Shown here one piece after another: positions 50,722 through 62,216 of a stretch of 64,000 nucleotides of DNA. The notes below the pieces were generated by a model. It searched no databases. It worked only from the letters and a program-made list of their open reading frames with translations, and had not been told where the DNA came from. Source of the DNA: Candidatus Merdisoma merdipullorum (GTDB lineage Bacteria; Bacillota; Clostridia; Lachnospirales; Lachnospiraceae); assembly GCA_018715645.1 (NCBI GenBank), contig DVLE01000046.1:1-64000 (forward strand), given 5' to 3'. The position numbers were made by a program, and so were the translations under genes. Numbering within the stretch: position 1 is the first letter of the stretch; every line of letters begins with the position of its first letter.

Positions 50722-51822
50722 ATGGCAGGTTCGATATTTGGAAAACAGTTCTGCATCTCTACCTGGGGAGAGTCCCATGGAAAGGGTATCGGCGTCGTCA
50801 TCGACGGCTGTCCGGCAGGACTGTCGTTATGCGAAGAAGACATACAGAAATATCTGGACAGGAGGCGTCCCGGACAGTCGCAGTATACGACCAGCCGGAA
50901 TGAGGGCGACAGGGCTGAGATCCTCTCAGGAATCTTTGAGGGGAAAACGACGGGAACGCCCATTTCCATACTTGTGGCGAATACCTCCCAGCGTTCCCAG
51001 GATTACAGCGAGATCGCTTCCTATTACCGGCCGGGACACGCAGACTATACCTTTGACGAGAAGTATGGGTTCCGGGACTACCGTGGCGGCGGCCGTTCCT
51101 CAGGAAGAGAGACCATTGGCCGTGTGGCGGCGGGAGCCGTGGCAGCGAAGCTGCTCTCGGAGATTGGCGTGACGGTATGCGCCTATACGCGTTCCATCGG
51201 CCCGGCGGTGATCGATTATGACCGTTTCGATGAGCATGAGATTCGCAGAAATCCATTCTATATGCCGGATTCCCAGGCGGCGGAGCAGGCCGCTATCTAT
51301 CTGAAGGAATGTATGAGAGAGAAGGATTCGGTGGGAGGCGTCGTAGAGTGCGTAGCAAAGGGACTGCCTGCTGGTCTGGGAGATCCCTGCTTTGATAAAT
51401 TGGACGCGAATCTGGCCAAAGCAATCCTGTCTGTGGGAGCAGTCAAGGGCTTTGAGATAGGTTCAGGTTTTGGCGCGGCGGTCCTTCGGGGAAGTCAGAA
51501 CAACGATCCCTTTGTAAACAGAGGAAACGGTGTGGAAAAAGAGCGCAACCATGCGGGCGGGACGCTGGGCGGAATCAGCGATGGAAGTCCGCTGGTGCTG
51601 CGGGCGGCTATCAAGCCCACGTCCTCCATCGCGGCGAAGCAGCATACCGTAAATAAAAATGGCGAAAACATAGAAATCAGCGTGCACGGCCGTCACGATC
51701 CTGTGATTGTGCCAAGGGCCGTGGTAGTCATAGAGGCTATGACGGCGCTTGTGCTGGCGGACGCGTTGCTTTGCGGAATGAGCGCAAGGCTGGATTATGT
51801 ACAGAAGATATGGGGGAAATGA
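50722..51822 (+). CDS. aroC: Chorismate synthase
   Basis: STWGESHGKGIGVVIDGCPAG and RGGGRSSGRETIGRVAAGA. Confidence 0.97.
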   Translation: MAGSIFGKQFCISTWGESHGKGIGVVIDGCPAGLSLCEEDIQKYLDRRRPGQSQYTTSRNEGDRAEILSGIFEGKTTGTPISILVANTSQRSQDYSEIASYYRPGHADYTFDEKYGFRDYRGGGRSSGRETIGRVAAGAVAAKLLSEIGVTVCAYTRSIGPAVIDYDRFDEHEIRRNPFYMPDSQAAEQAAIYLKECMREKDSVGGVVECVAKGLPAGLGDPCFDKLDANLAKAILSVGAVKGFEIGSGFGAAVLRGSQNNDPFVNRGNGVEKERNHAGGTLGGISDGSPLVLRAAIKPTSSIAAKQHTVNKNGENIEISVHGRHDPVIVPRAVVVIEAMTALVLADALLCGMSARLDYVQKIWGK

Positions 51823-51824
51823 AT

Positions 51825-52763
51825 ATGGGACTGAAATACGTGATTGCAGGCTCCGGCGCCACAGGCGGGAGCATCGGAGCGTTTCTGGCTGCCGATGGCC
51901 AGGATGTAACCTTTCTTGCGCGGGGCGCGCAGCTTGAGGCTCTGAGAGAAAAAGGCATCTCCGTGAAACATTCGGCAAAGGGAGATTTTACGGTCTGCCC
52001 GGTGAAAGCTTCGACCATGGACGAGTATCAGGAGGGGCCGGACGTGATCTTCGTCTGCGTAAAAAATTATTCTCTGGAGGATGTCATTGCGCTTGCAAAA
52101 CGGGTGGGTTCGCCGGAGACGGTGGCGATCCCGATTCTGAATATCTATGGAACCGGAGAGAGGATGCAAAAAGAACTGCCGCAGATGACGGTGACGGACG
52201 GCTGTATCTATATTCCCGCCCATGTGTCGGCGCCTGGCGAGATTACCCTGGGCGGAGATATTTTCCGCGTGGTGTACGGGCTGCGTCCCGGTCAGGAGCC
52301 TGGCGAGATTCCGCTGCGGAAGCTTTCCCAGGTAAAGCAGGATCTGGATCATGCGGGTATCAGCGGCGAGTATTCGGACAATATCCGGCGGGATACCTTT
52401 AAAAAGTTTATGTATACCAGCCCTATGGCGGCCGCAGGCGAGTATTTTCATGCCCTGTCCGGAGATTTCCAGCAGGAAGGAGAGCCAAGAGAGACCTTTA
52501 TCGCCATGGACAAGGAGCTTTTGCGTCTCTCTGAGGCCATGGGCCTTGGAGTTCCCAAAGACATGGTAGAAGTAAATCTGAAGATTCTGGCCGGCTTAAG
52601 CCCGGAGGCCGGAACTTCCATGCAGCGTGATATTGCGAAGGGCGGAAAGTCCGAGATAGCCGGACTTGTCTATGCGGTGGAGGATATGGCTGCGGCTTAT
52701 CATGTGGATATGCCGGTCTATCATAAGGTGATTGAAGGACTGAAGGCGAGAGGATTAAAGTAA
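51825..52763 (+). CDS. 2-dehydropantoate 2-reductase (ketopantoate reductase) family
   Basis: VIAGSGATGGSIGAFLA Rossmann motif, ApbA/PanE-like layout. Confidence 0.88.
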   Translation: MGLKYVIAGSGATGGSIGAFLAADGQDVTFLARGAQLEALREKGISVKHSAKGDFTVCPVKASTMDEYQEGPDVIFVCVKNYSLEDVIALAKRVGSPETVAIPILNIYGTGERMQKELPQMTVTDGCIYIPAHVSAPGEITLGGDIFRVVYGLRPGQEPGEIPLRKLSQVKQDLDHAGISGEYSDNIRRDTFKKFMYTSPMAAAGEYFHALSGDFQQEGEPRETFIAMDKELLRLSEAMGLGVPKDMVEVNLKILAGLSPEAGTSMQRDIAKGGKSEIAGLVYAVEDMAAAYHVDMPVYHKVIEGLKARGLK

Positions 52764-53894
52764 ATGTACCGGATATTGAAACGAGATGGAAATGCAAAGC
52801 GCGCGGAATTTACGACCGTGCATGGAACCGTACAGACGCCGGTGTTCATGAATGTGGGAACAGCGGCTGCGATCAAGGGAGCCGTGGCGACCTCCGATTT
52901 GGAGCAGATCGGAACGCAGATAGAACTTTCCAATACCTATCATCTGCACGTGCGTCCCGGAGACAAGATCGTCAAAAAACTGGGAGGCCTTCATAAATTT
53001 ATGTCCTGGGACAAGCCGATTTTGACGGATTCCGGCGGATTTCAGGTATTTTCTTTAGCCTCCCTGCGCAAAATTAAGGAAGAAGGAGTATACTTCAACT
53101 CCCATGTGGATGGGCGGAAGATTTTTATGGGGCCTGAGGAGAGTATGCAGATTCAGTCCAATCTGGCCTCTACTATTGCCATGGCTTTTGACGAGTGCGC
53201 TCCGGCTCTGGCAGAGCGGGATTATGTGGAGCGCTCTGTGGCCAGAACCACACGCTGGCTCGTCCGCTGCAAGGCGGAGATGAAGCGTCTGAATGCCTTG
53301 CCCGACACGATCAATCCGCACCAGCTCCTGTTTGGCATCAATCAGGGAGCAGTGTATGAAGACATCCGGATCGAACACGCAAAGCAGATTTCAGAACTCG
53401 ATCTGGATGGCTATGCCATCGGAGGCCTGGCGGTGGGAGAAAGCCACGAGCAGATGTATCAGATCATCGAGGCAGTGGTTCCCTATCTCCCTGCGGACAA
53501 GCCTACTTATCTCATGGGCGTGGGAACGCCGGCCAACATTCTGGAGGCTGTGGACCGGGGCGTAGACTTCTTTGACTGCGTGTATCCCAGCAGAAACGGA
53601 CGTCACGGACATCTGTATACAAATTACGGAAAAATCAATCTATTCAACGCAAAGTACGAGCTGGATGAGCGCCCCATTGAGGAGGGCTGCCAGTGTCCGG
53701 CCTGCCGCCGTTACAGCAGGGCTTATATCCGGCATCTTCTGAAGGCGAAGGAGATGCTCGGCATGCGGCTTTGCGTGCTGCACAATTTATATTTCTACAA
53801 TACCATGATGACGGAGATTCGGGAAGCCATCGACCAGGGACGGTATCAGGCTTACAAAAAAGAAAAGCTGGATAAAATGCGGACTGGCTCTTGA
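52764..53894 (+). CDS. tgt: tRNA-guanine transglycosylase
   Basis: LTDSGGFQVFSL; zinc-binding CQCPACRRYSRAYIRHL. Confidence 0.97.
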   Translation: MYRILKRDGNAKRAEFTTVHGTVQTPVFMNVGTAAAIKGAVATSDLEQIGTQIELSNTYHLHVRPGDKIVKKLGGLHKFMSWDKPILTDSGGFQVFSLASLRKIKEEGVYFNSHVDGRKIFMGPEESMQIQSNLASTIAMAFDECAPALAERDYVERSVARTTRWLVRCKAEMKRLNALPDTINPHQLLFGINQGAVYEDIRIEHAKQISELDLDGYAIGGLAVGESHEQMYQIIEAVVPYLPADKPTYLMGVGTPANILEAVDRGVDFFDCVYPSRNGRHGHLYTNYGKINLFNAKYELDERPIEEGCQCPACRRYSRAYIRHLLKAKEMLGMRLCVLHNLYFYNTMMTEIREAIDQGRYQAYKKEKLDKMRTGS

Positions 53895-54031
53895 CCGGAG
53901 ATCTGTAGATATGCTACTATAACAATAGTGCGTCCTGGCATTTGGAACTTCTGCCAGCTGGGGAACTATATGGCAGAAATGTGATTTTATTGGAAATGGC
54001 GGACGGCAGTTTTATTCTAGGAGGAAAGAAC

Positions 54032-54331
54032 ATGAATTTACTTGCATCAGGCGGCAGCGGAGGATGGGAGATCATCATCCTTTATGTAGTAGTCATTGGA
54101 GCGTTTATGTATTTTGCGGCTATTCGTCCGCAGAAGAAGGAGCAGAAGCGTGTGAACGCCATGCTTTCTACGATGGAGGTAGGCGACGTAGTGGTAACCA
54201 CAAGCGGATTCTACGGGGTCCTGATTGATATTACCGAAGACGATGTGATCGTCGAGTTCGGAAGCAACCGGAACTGCAGAATCCCCATGAAGAAATCAGC
54301 GATTGCAGAGGTGGAGAAGAGCAATGAGTAA
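54032..54331 (+). CDS. yajC: Preprotein translocase subunit YajC
   Basis: [32 protein letters not shown]. Confidence 0.95.
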   Translation: MNLLASGGSGGWEIIILYVVVIGAFMYFAAIRPQKKEQKRVNAMLSTMEVGDVVVTTSGFYGVLIDITEDDVIVEFGSNRNCRIPMKKSAIAEVEKSNE

Positions 54332-55865
54332 GAAACCGACAGTACTAATGATTCTGGACGGCTATGGTCTCAATGAGAATCCGGAGGGCAACGCTATCGC
54401 TATGGCGGCTACGCCGGTCATGGATCAGCTTATGAAGGAGTATCCTTTCGTACAGGGAAATGCGAGTGGTCTGGCTGTGGGACTTCCTGACGGACAGATG
54501 GGAAATTCCGAGGTAGGCCATATGAATATGGGAGCGGGGCGTATCGTATATCAGGAGCTTACCCGCATCACCAAAGAGATTGAAGACGGAGACTTTTTTG
54601 AAAATGAGGCTCTTGTAGCGGCTGTGGAGAATGCGAAGGCAAAAGATTCTGCCCTTCATATGTTCGGCCTCGTGTCCGACGGAGGCGTGCACAGCCACAA
54701 TACGCATATCTATGGACTTCTGGAGCTGGCGAAGCGTCACGGACTTAAAAAGGTCTATGTACACTGCTTCCTGGACGGCCGCGACACGCCGCCCACATCC
54801 GGAAAGGACTATGTGCAGGAGCTTACCGATAAGATGAAAGAGCTGGGCGTCGGAGAAGTGGCGTCCGTTATGGGACGTTACTACGCGATGGACCGCGACA
54901 ACCGCTGGGATCGTGTGGAGCTGGCCTACAAGGCGCTGACCAAGGGAGAGGGCGTCGAGGCTACAGATGGCGTGAGCGCCATCGCAGCTTCTTACGAGAA
55001 GGATGTCAATGATGAGTTTGTGGTGCCGGCAGTCGTGATGAAAGATGGAAAGCCTCTGGCGACGATCCAGGATGGCGACTCCGTTATCTTCTTCAACTTC
55101 CGTCCGGACCGTGCAAGAGAGATTTCCAGAGCCTTCTGCTGCGATGAGTTTACAGGCTTCCCGCGGGAGAAGAAGCTTGATCTGACTTACGTATGCTTTA
55201 CCGAGTACGATCCGACGATCCCGAACAAGCTGGTGGCCTTCCATAAAGTAGAGCTTCACAATACGTTCGGCGAATATCTGGCCGCCCACAATCTGACACA
55301 GGTTCGTCTGGCTGAGACAGAGAAGTACGCGCATGTAACCTTCTTCTTTAACGGCGGCGTGGAGGAACCGAACAAGGGCGAGGATCGTATCCTTGTGAAG
55401 TCCCCGAAGGTGGCGACCTACGACTTGCAGCCGGAGATGAGCGCGCCGGAAGTGTGCGACAAGCTGGTGGAGGCGATTAAGTCTGACAAGTATGATGTGA
55501 TCATCATCAATTTTGCGAATCCCGACATGGTAGGCCATACGGGTGTGATTCCTGCGGCGGTGAAGGCCATTGAGACTGTGGACAGCTGCGTGGGACGCGC
55601 TGTGAAGGCTCTGAAGGAAGTGGACGGCCAGATGTTTATCTGCGCGGACCATGGCAATGCAGAGATGATGATTGACTATAAGACAGGCGAGCCCTGGACG
55701 GCTCATACCACCAATCCGGTTCCCTTTATCCTGGTAAATGCAGATCCGGCTTACGGTTTGAGAGAGGGCGGCTGCCTGGCAGATATTATCCCGACGCTGA
55801 TTGAGCTGATGGGAATGGAGCAGCCGAAGGAAATGACAGGAAAATCTCTCCTGGTGAGAAAGTAG
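54324..55865 (+). CDS. gpmI: 2,3-bisphosphoglycerate-independent phosphoglycerate mutase
   Basis: [34 protein letters not shown]. Confidence 0.97.
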   Translation: MSKKPTVLMILDGYGLNENPEGNAIAMAATPVMDQLMKEYPFVQGNASGLAVGLPDGQMGNSEVGHMNMGAGRIVYQELTRITKEIEDGDFFENEALVAAVENAKAKDSALHMFGLVSDGGVHSHNTHIYGLLELAKRHGLKKVYVHCFLDGRDTPPTSGKDYVQELTDKMKELGVGEVASVMGRYYAMDRDNRWDRVELAYKALTKGEGVEATDGVSAIAASYEKDVNDEFVVPAVVMKDGKPLATIQDGDSVIFFNFRPDRAREISRAFCCDEFTGFPREKKLDLTYVCFTEYDPTIPNKLVAFHKVELHNTFGEYLAAHNLTQVRLAETEKYAHVTFFFNGGVEEPNKGEDRILVKSPKVATYDLQPEMSAPEVCDKLVEAIKSDKYDVIIINFANPDMVGHTGVIPAAVKAIETVDSCVGRAVKALKEVDGQMFICADHGNAEMMIDYKTGEPWTAHTTNPVPFILVNADPAYGLREGGCLADIIPTLIELMGMEQPKEMTGKSLLVRK

Positions 55866-55945
55866 GAAACTTTTTCAGGGAACGGACTTGATCCGGGAGA
55901 AAACCTGTGGTAGAATAACCCTGTTTGACCGTAGGAGGTGTAATC

Positions 55946-56182
55946 GTGGGTATTTTCAGAATTATTTTGACGGTTCTGTTTGTTTTGGTATGTATCGCTC
56001 TGACTGTGGTTGTACTGATGCAGGAGGGAAAGTCCTCCGGACTGGGAGCGATCGCAGGCGGCAACTCCTTCTGGGAGCAGAATAAGGGACGTTCCGCGGA
56101 AGGAAAGATCGTGCTGGCGACAAAGATACTGGCAGTGGCATTTATCGTGCTGGCTTTGGTACTGAATCTGAACCTGATTTAA
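55946..56182 (+). CDS. secG: Preprotein translocase subunit SecG (GTG start)
   Basis: Two TMs, MQEGKSSGLGAIAGG; RBS AGGAGGTG. Confidence 0.93.
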   Translation: MGIFRIILTVLFVLVCIALTVVVLMQEGKSSGLGAIAGGNSFWEQNKGRSAEGKIVLATKILAVAFIVLALVLNLNLI

Positions 56183-56255
56183 AAAGATACAGGTCGTACT
56201 CTGACGCGGACATTGGGCGCTCAGAATGTGATTTGTACAGTTAAAGAGAGAAACA

Positions 56256-56292
56256 TACAAAAGCACTCCCGGAGATTCCGAGGGTGCTTTGT
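56256..56292 (+). terminator. Terminator-like hairpin before rnr
   Basis: AAAAGCACTCCCGGA gat TCCGAGGGTGCTTTG. Confidence 0.65.
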
Positions 56293-56356
56293 GCTTCTGC
56301 GGGACTTTTCCTGTGCCTGCCTGAAGAAACAAAAGCTGGAGGATGCCCTGTGAAAT

Positions 56357-58471
56357 ATGGAACACAAGACCTTTGAAGAAAGAAAGAAAATTATATATGA
56401 ATTTATCTGCGACCGGCATTATGTGCCGATGAAGCAAAAAGAGCTGGCGATGATTCTCCAGGTGGCGAAGGAGGACCGGGAGGAGCTTGGAAAAGTGCTG
56501 GACGAGCTTTTGAGCGAGGGAAAGATAGAGCTTTCCAAGCGGGGCCGCTACAGCAAAGCCCAGCCCCGGAAGGCCGTTGGAATCTTCACAAGCCATGCCA
56601 GAGGCTTCGGCTTCGTATCCGTGGAGGGGCAGGAGCAGGATATTTTTATCGGCGAAAACGACACGGGCGACGCCTTCCTTGGAGATACGGTGGAAGTCGT
56701 GATCAAGGGACGGGGAGGCCGCCGGCCGGAAGGCGTGGTGACGAAGATTCTGTCCCACAGCGTGACGGAGGTGATCGGAACCTTTGAGCGGAGCAAAAAC
56801 TTTGGCTTTGTGATCCCGGATAACCAGCGGATCAACCGGGACATCTTTATTCCGCTGGAACGGACAAGGGGAGCCGTCACAGGGCAGAAAGTGACGGCTG
56901 AGATCATGGACTATGGCAGAGGACGGAAAAGTCCGGAGGGACGCATCACGCAGATTCTTGGCGAGGCCTCGGATCCGGAGACAGAGGTTCTGTCGCTGAT
57001 TTTGGCTTATGGACTTCCCACAGACTTCCCGGAACGTGTGGAAAATCAGGCGAAGCGGGTGGCGAAGCCTGTATCGGAGGCTGACCGGGAAGGGCGCCTC
57101 GATCTGCGCGGGGAGGTCTGCGTCACGATTGACGGAGAGGATGCGAAGGATCTGGACGACGCCGTCTCCCTGCGCCGGGAAGGCGAGCATTATCTTCTGG
57201 GCGTTCACATCGCGGACGTGGCCAACTATGTGCAGGAGAACAGCGCTCTGGACTGGGAGGCCCGCGAGCGGGGGACCAGCGTCTATCTGGCGGACCGGGT
57301 GATTCCGATGCTGCCCCGGACTCTTTCCAATGGGATCTGCTCGCTGAATCAGGGGGAGGACCGGCTGGCTCTGAGCTGTATCATGACCATTGACGAGAAG
57401 GGAAAGATCGTCGGACACCGACTGGCGGAGACTGTGATTCGCGTGAACCGGCGCTTAAGCTATACAGGCGTGCAGAAAGTCCTGGACGGCGAAGAGACCG
57501 AGCGGTCTGCGTATCCGGAGCTTGTGCCGATGCTGCTGGAGATGGAAAAGGTATCGGAGCTGCTCCGTAAAAGACGCAGAAAGCGGGGCTCCATTGATTT
57601 TGATTTTCCGGAGACGAAGGTGGTTCTGGATGAAAAAGGGCATGTGCTGGATATTCGTCCTTATGAGAGAAATACGGCCACGCGGCTCATCGAGGATTTT
57701 ATGCTGGCGGCCAACGAGACTGTAGCGGAGGATTACTACTGGCAGGCGCAGCCCTTTGTGTACCGGGTACATGAGAAGCCGGACGCGGATCGGATGCAGA
57801 AGCTGGGAATCTTTATTCGGAATTTCGGTTATCGTCTGCGGACGGCCGGAGACGAGGTGCATCCGGGAGAGATCCAGAAGCTCCTGGACCGAATCGCGGG
57901 GACGCCGGAGGAGGCCATGCTCAGCCGTCTTACGCTGCGGTCTATGAAAAGGGCTCAATATGCCACAGACTGTACCGGCCATTTTGGACTTGCGGCTCCC
58001 TATTACTGTCATTTCACGTCGCCCATTCGGCGCTATCCGGATCTGCAGATCCACCGCATTATCAAGGAAAATCTGCGGGGACGTCTGAACAGGGAACGTA
58101 TAGAGCATTATGAGTCGCTCCTGCCTGAAGTGGCGAAGCATTCCGGCGAGATGGAGCGGCGGGCCGACGAGGCGGAACGGGAGACTGTGAAGCTGAAAAA
58201 GGTAGAGTATATGGAGGCCCATACCGGAGAGGAATACGACGGCGTTATTTCCGGCATCACAGCCCATGGCCTGTATGTGGAGCTTGCAAACACGGTGGAA
58301 GGGCTTGTACACGTGAATTCTCTGAAGGATGATTTTTATGAGTACGACGAGGCGGTAAGCGAGCTCAGGGGCGCCCATACGGGCTATGCCTACCATCTGG
58401 GCGAAAAGGTGCGTATTCGTGTAAAAGGCGCAGACCGCCTCTGCCGCACGATTGATTTTGAATTACTCTGA
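56357..58471 (+). CDS. rnr: Ribonuclease R
   Basis: RNB catalytic [17 protein letters not shown] and C-terminal S1 domain. Confidence 0.96.
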   Translation: MEHKTFEERKKIIYEFICDRHYVPMKQKELAMILQVAKEDREELGKVLDELLSEGKIELSKRGRYSKAQPRKAVGIFTSHARGFGFVSVEGQEQDIFIGENDTGDAFLGDTVEVVIKGRGGRRPEGVVTKILSHSVTEVIGTFERSKNFGFVIPDNQRINRDIFIPLERTRGAVTGQKVTAEIMDYGRGRKSPEGRITQILGEASDPETEVLSLILAYGLPTDFPERVENQAKRVAKPVSEADREGRLDLRGEVCVTIDGEDAKDLDDAVSLRREGEHYLLGVHIADVANYVQENSALDWEARERGTSVYLADRVIPMLPRTLSNGICSLNQGEDRLALSCIMTIDEKGKIVGHRLAETVIRVNRRLSYTGVQKVLDGEETERSAYPELVPMLLEMEKVSELLRKRRRKRGSIDFDFPETKVVLDEKGHVLDIRPYERNTATRLIEDFMLAANETVAEDYYWQAQPFVYRVHEKPDADRMQKLGIFIRNFGYRLRTAGDEVHPGEIQKLLDRIAGTPEEAMLSRLTLRSMKRAQYATDCTGHFGLAAPYYCHFTSPIRRYPDLQIHRIIKENLRGRLNRERIEHYESLLPEVAKHSGEMERRADEAERETVKLKKVEYMEAHTGEEYDGVISGITAHGLYVELANTVEGLVHVNSLKDDFYEYDEAVSELRGAHTGYAYHLGEKVRIRVKGADRLCRTIDFELL

Positions 58472-58542
58472 AAAGCGGCTTCTGCCGGGACCGGCAGCAA
58501 GGGTTTTTCGGAAGGGATAGAGAACAAAGGAGCTTTGGAATT

Positions 58543-59010
58543 ATGGGGAAGGATAACTTTAAGCTGATTGCCAACAACAAGAAGGCGTATCATGATTATT
58601 TTATTGACGACACCTATGAGGCGGGGATTTCTTTGGCCGGAACCGAGGTAAAATCCGTCCGCATGGGAAAGTGCAGCATCAAGGAAGCCTTTGTCAAGGT
58701 GGAAAAGAATGAAGAAGTGTATGTCTACGGTATGCACATCAGTCCGTATGAAAAGGGAAATATTTTCAACAAGGATCCGCTTCGTCCCCGGAAGCTGCTT
58801 CTTCACAAATACGAGATCCGCAAAATCGCCGGGAAAGCTGCTGAGAAAGGCTATACACTGGTTCCGCTGCGGGTATACCTGAAGGGAAGTCTCGTAAAGG
58901 TGGAGATAGGACTGGCAAGGGGTAAGAAGCTTTATGACAAGCGGCAGGATATTGCGAAAAAGGATCAGCGCAGGGAAGCGGAGAAGGAATTTAAGGTCAG
59001 AAACCTATAA
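58543..59010 (+). CDS. smpB: SsrA-binding protein SmpB
   Basis: [26 protein letters not shown]. Confidence 0.97.
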   Translation: MGKDNFKLIANNKKAYHDYFIDDTYEAGISLAGTEVKSVRMGKCSIKEAFVKVEKNEEVYVYGMHISPYEKGNIFNKDPLRPRKLLLHKYEIRKIAGKAAEKGYTLVPLRVYLKGSLVKVEIGLARGKKLYDKRQDIAKKDQRREAEKEFKVRNL

Positions 59011-59017
59011 AACAGGA

Positions 59018-59123
59018 AAATGTTAGAAAGTGTTATGAAGCCTGCAATAAAGTGTTATAATTGTGATAAAAAGTGTTAAAAAAAGAAAATTACGACTTGA
59101 TTTCCTGGGAAAATGTATTAAAA
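59018..59123 (+). promoter_or_regulatory. metV-metF promoter region with repeated AAAGTGTTA boxes
   Basis: AAAGTGTTA at 59027, 59049, 59070; downstream TTGATT-N16-TAAAAT promoter-like element. Confidence 0.5.
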
Positions 59124-59175
59124 TATTTGATATAGCGTCGTCTCCATGACGGCGGGGGAAGAAGGAGAGAATATC

Positions 59176-59823
59176 ATGATTATCACACAGAAAAAGCCCA
59201 TCGAAGAACTGATGGCAATGATCGGCGATGCACAGAAGATCGCGATCCTGGGCTGCGGAAGCTGCGCTACGGCCTGCGCTACCGGAGGCGAAAAAGAGGT
59301 GGCCGAGCTCAAAGCGTATCTGGAGTCCCAGGGAAAGACCGTAGTGGCAACCGGAATGGCAGACTACTGCTGTATGAACATGGGCGTGAAGACGGCTATG
59401 AAGAAGCTGACTGCAGCGGGACCGGACGCGGTTGTCTGTATGTCCTGCGGAGACGGCGTTCAGGTGGCTGCGAACCACAGTCCGGCTCCGGTTTATCCCT
59501 CCAATAACACGATGTTCCTGGGCGAAGCCGTTCGCTTTGGTCTTTTTGAGGAAGCCTGTCATCTCTGCGGCGACTGCGTGCTGGGAACCACAGGAGGAAT
59601 CTGCCCGATTTCCCGCTGCGCGAAATCCCTGGTGAACGGTCCCTGCGGCGGACAGAAGAACGGAAAATGCGAGGTCAATCCGGAGAACGACTGCGCGTGG
59701 ATTATGATTTACAAGCGTCTGGAATCCTTAGGACAGCTTGACAAGCTGTCAAAGAGGAGACAGGACAAAGGATATGAGAAGGTTGCATATCCCAGAACAA
59801 TTAATATTAGGGGGAACAAGTAA
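59176..59823 (+). CDS. metV: Methylenetetrahydrofolate reductase C-terminal domain / zinc-finger partner (MetV-like)
   Basis: Cys-rich (GCGSCATAC, CMSCGDG, CHLCGDCVLGTTGGICPI); paired with metF. Confidence 0.88.
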   Translation: MIITQKKPIEELMAMIGDAQKIAILGCGSCATACATGGEKEVAELKAYLESQGKTVVATGMADYCCMNMGVKTAMKKLTAAGPDAVVCMSCGDGVQVAANHSPAPVYPSNNTMFLGEAVRFGLFEEACHLCGDCVLGTTGGICPISRCAKSLVNGPCGGQKNGKCEVNPENDCAWIMIYKRLESLGQLDKLSKRRQDKGYEKVAYPRTINIRGNK

Positions 59824-60749
59824 TGGGAATGTTGGAAAAAGCGCTGGAAAGCGGAAAATTTGGTGTAACCGTTGAGATGGCTCCCCCCAAGGGATATGAT
59901 TTCACAGAGCAGATGGAGGCAGCCGAGCTTCTGAAGGGAAAGGTGCATGGCGTCAATGTGACGGATATGCAGTCAGCCTGTCTGAAGGCATCCTCTCTGG
60001 GACTTTGCATCAAGCTGAAGCAGGCAGGTCTTGATCCCATCGTCCAGGTAACAGGACGTGACCGGAGCCGTATGGGTATCATGGGCGATATGCTTTCTGC
60101 AGCGGCCTTTGGTATCGACACGATGCTGGCTCTGACCGGCGACCATCCGACCGTCGGCGACTGCAAGCAGTCCAAGCCGGTTTACGATCTGGATTCCGTA
60201 GGTATCCTGCATATGCTGTCGGCTATGGAAGCGACAGACCGGGACTGCGGCGGAAATGAGCTGGAAGGAGGAGCTCCGACCTTCTACAAGGGCGCTGTTG
60301 TAACGCCTGTATACGATCCGCTTCCCTTGCAGATCAATAAGCTGCGCCAGAAGGTGGAAGCAGGCGCGCAGTATATTCAGACGCAGGGTATTTTTGATCT
60401 TGAAAGCCTGAAGCGCTTCATGGACGAGGTGGACAAGGCTGGCATCAAGACGCATATCATGGCCGGAATCATTCCGCTGAAGGCTGCAGGAATGGCCAAG
60501 TATATGAATGAGAACGTACCCGGCATCGCAGTGCCGCAGGATATGATTGACCGTCTGGCTGCCGCTGCGGCTGAAGGAAAGGCGAAAGGCGTCAAAGGAC
60601 TTCCCACGCAGCTCGGTATCGAGATGGCAGCCGAGATGATCGCGAAGATCAAAGACGAGGGAATCTGCGACGGCGTACATATCATGGCTATCGGCGCGGA
60701 GAAGAATGTGCCGAAGATTCTGGAAAAAGCAGGACTCACCATCGAGTAA
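59823..60749 (+). CDS. metF: Methylenetetrahydrofolate reductase
   Basis: TVEMAPPKGYDF, LALTGDHPTVGD, IMAGIIPLK. Confidence 0.93.
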   Translation: MGMLEKALESGKFGVTVEMAPPKGYDFTEQMEAAELLKGKVHGVNVTDMQSACLKASSLGLCIKLKQAGLDPIVQVTGRDRSRMGIMGDMLSAAAFGIDTMLALTGDHPTVGDCKQSKPVYDLDSVGILHMLSAMEATDRDCGGNELEGGAPTFYKGAVVTPVYDPLPLQINKLRQKVEAGAQYIQTQGIFDLESLKRFMDEVDKAGIKTHIMAGIIPLKAAGMAKYMNENVPGIAVPQDMIDRLAAAAAEGKAKGVKGLPTQLGIEMAAEMIAKIKDEGICDGVHIMAIGAEKNVPKILEKAGLTIE

Positions 60750-60783
60750 ATAAAAGGAAACTTTGAAAAGGGACCTTTGCGGG

Positions 60784-60817
60784 AATAAGCCTTCCGGTTA
60801 TACCGGAAGGCTTATTT
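60784..60817. terminator. Bidirectional terminator between metF and the histidine kinase
   Basis: AATAAGCCTTCCGGT tat ACCGGAAGGCTTATT. Confidence 0.93.
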
Positions 60818-62216
60818 TTATGCTGTGGCAGACGTCTTTTTGAAGCTCAAATTCAAGCCGGCCACCGTGCGCTTCCACGATCTGCTTCACAATGCGAAGT
60901 CCCATAACGTGCGGGCCGGTATGGGGGATCTGCTTCGCGCCGGATCGCGGAGCGGGGGTGTCTCCTGCGGCAGGAGAAGAAGCCGGACGGTAAAGGGTTT
61001 TGATTACAGACACAGGGATGCCGCTTCCTGTATCGGAAAAACGAAGCACAGCCATGCCGGATGCAAGAGCAGCCTGAATCCGAATCAGACAGCCCTGCGG
61101 ATTGTGGCGGATGCTGTTGCCCGTGAGATTGCGGAAGGCGCGGGACAGAAGATCGGCGTCCGCCTGTATGGTGACGCCTTCCATTTCGGGAGAGATGTCT
61201 ATCTCAAGCTGGAAGCTTTCTGGCAGGCCGTTGTTGATGTGCCAGGCAGCCAGACTCCGGATGAGAGCGGCGGGCGAACAGGCAGCGGGACGTAAGGGAT
61301 AAGAGCCGTATTCCAGTTTGGAGGTCAGATTCAGGTCAGCAATGAGATTCCGAATCTGCACGCTGTTTTCCCGGATCGACGCGGCCTCCTTCTGTCCTTC
61401 AGAGTCCAGAGAAGGATTTTTTTCCAGACTGTCCGCGTGTCCCATGATCAGGGAAAGGGGCGTGCGGATGTCGTGGGAGACGCCGGAGATCCATTCAGTC
61501 CGGGCATTGTCCCGCTTGTCGAGCGCCAGCTTCTGCCGGAACAGAAGAATGGAGGCGTCGTTCAGCTTTCTGGCCAGGGTAGCGGTCGCTCCCCGTTCCG
61601 GGAGATTTAAGGGTTTTTGGTAGTGCAGGTTTTCAATTCCGCCTGCAATGGTTTTCATAGAAGTATATAGGCGGGAACCGAAAAAGACGGAGAGAAATAT
61701 CACCATAAGCAGATTGCAGAGGAGATAGGCCCCAAAGTAGGCGGGAAGGGACTTAAGGGTGGATACGTTTATCGCCATATCATATTTGGCCAGAGAGTCC
61801 TTAGCGCCGGCTATGACGAAAAGGCCATCGGGGTGTTCCCATACCTTTACCGGGTAGTCTTTCAGATACCAGCGCGTCATGGAGGCAATGTCGCTAAGGG
61901 AGTAGGAAAGCGGAATCTCATCCGGAAGATTTCTGCTCCAGACTACGCTGCCCTGCTGGTCGATCAGCATGGCAAAGGCATAGTTCGCGTCGATCTGTTC
62001 GGCGGCTTCGGCGGAAAGGGCATATTCATCCCCATCCCATACCAGAGATTCGGAAAGCCGCGCAATTCGCCAGCTATAGTAACTTTCGTCAGCCTTGTAC
62101 ATATTTTCCCGCACCAGATAGACGAAGAAAAAAAGGATGTTCATACCAAGGACAAGGCAGACAGTCAGGATGGCCGTCATAATATACCGGCGGCAGATCT
62201 TCAGAAGGTCCTTCAT
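60798..62216 (-). CDS. Sensor histidine kinase
   Basis: H-box EWISGVSHDIRTPLSLIMGHADSL, N-box FRNLTGNSIRHNPQG, G-box FSDTGSGIP. Confidence 0.95.
   Translation of the reverse strand: MKDLLKICRRYIMTAILTVCLVLGMNILFFFVYLVRENMYKADESYYSWRIARLSESLVWDGDEYALSAEAAEQIDANYAFAMLIDQQGSVVWSRNLPDEIPLSYSLSDIASMTRWYLKDYPVKVWEHPDGLFVIAGAKDSLAKYDMAINVSTLKSLPAYFGAYLLCNLLMVIFLSVFFGSRLYTSMKTIAGGIENLHYQKPLNLPERGATATLARKLNDASILLFRQKLALDKRDNARTEWISGVSHDIRTPLSLIMGHADSLEKNPSLDSEGQKEAASIRENSVQIRNLIADLNLTSKLEYGSYPLRPAACSPAALIRSLAAWHINNGLPESFQLEIDISPEMEGVTIQADADLLSRAFRNLTGNSIRHNPQGCLIRIQAALASGMAVLRFSDTGSGIPVSVIKTLYRPASSPAAGDTPAPRSGAKQIPHTGPHVMGLRIVKQIVEAHGGRLEFELQKDVCHSIKISLPV

Noticed and set aside
59011-59175. tmRNA (ssrA) gene downstream of smpB
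   Set aside because: No tRNA-like ends or tag-coding region could be read in this short AT-rich interval.
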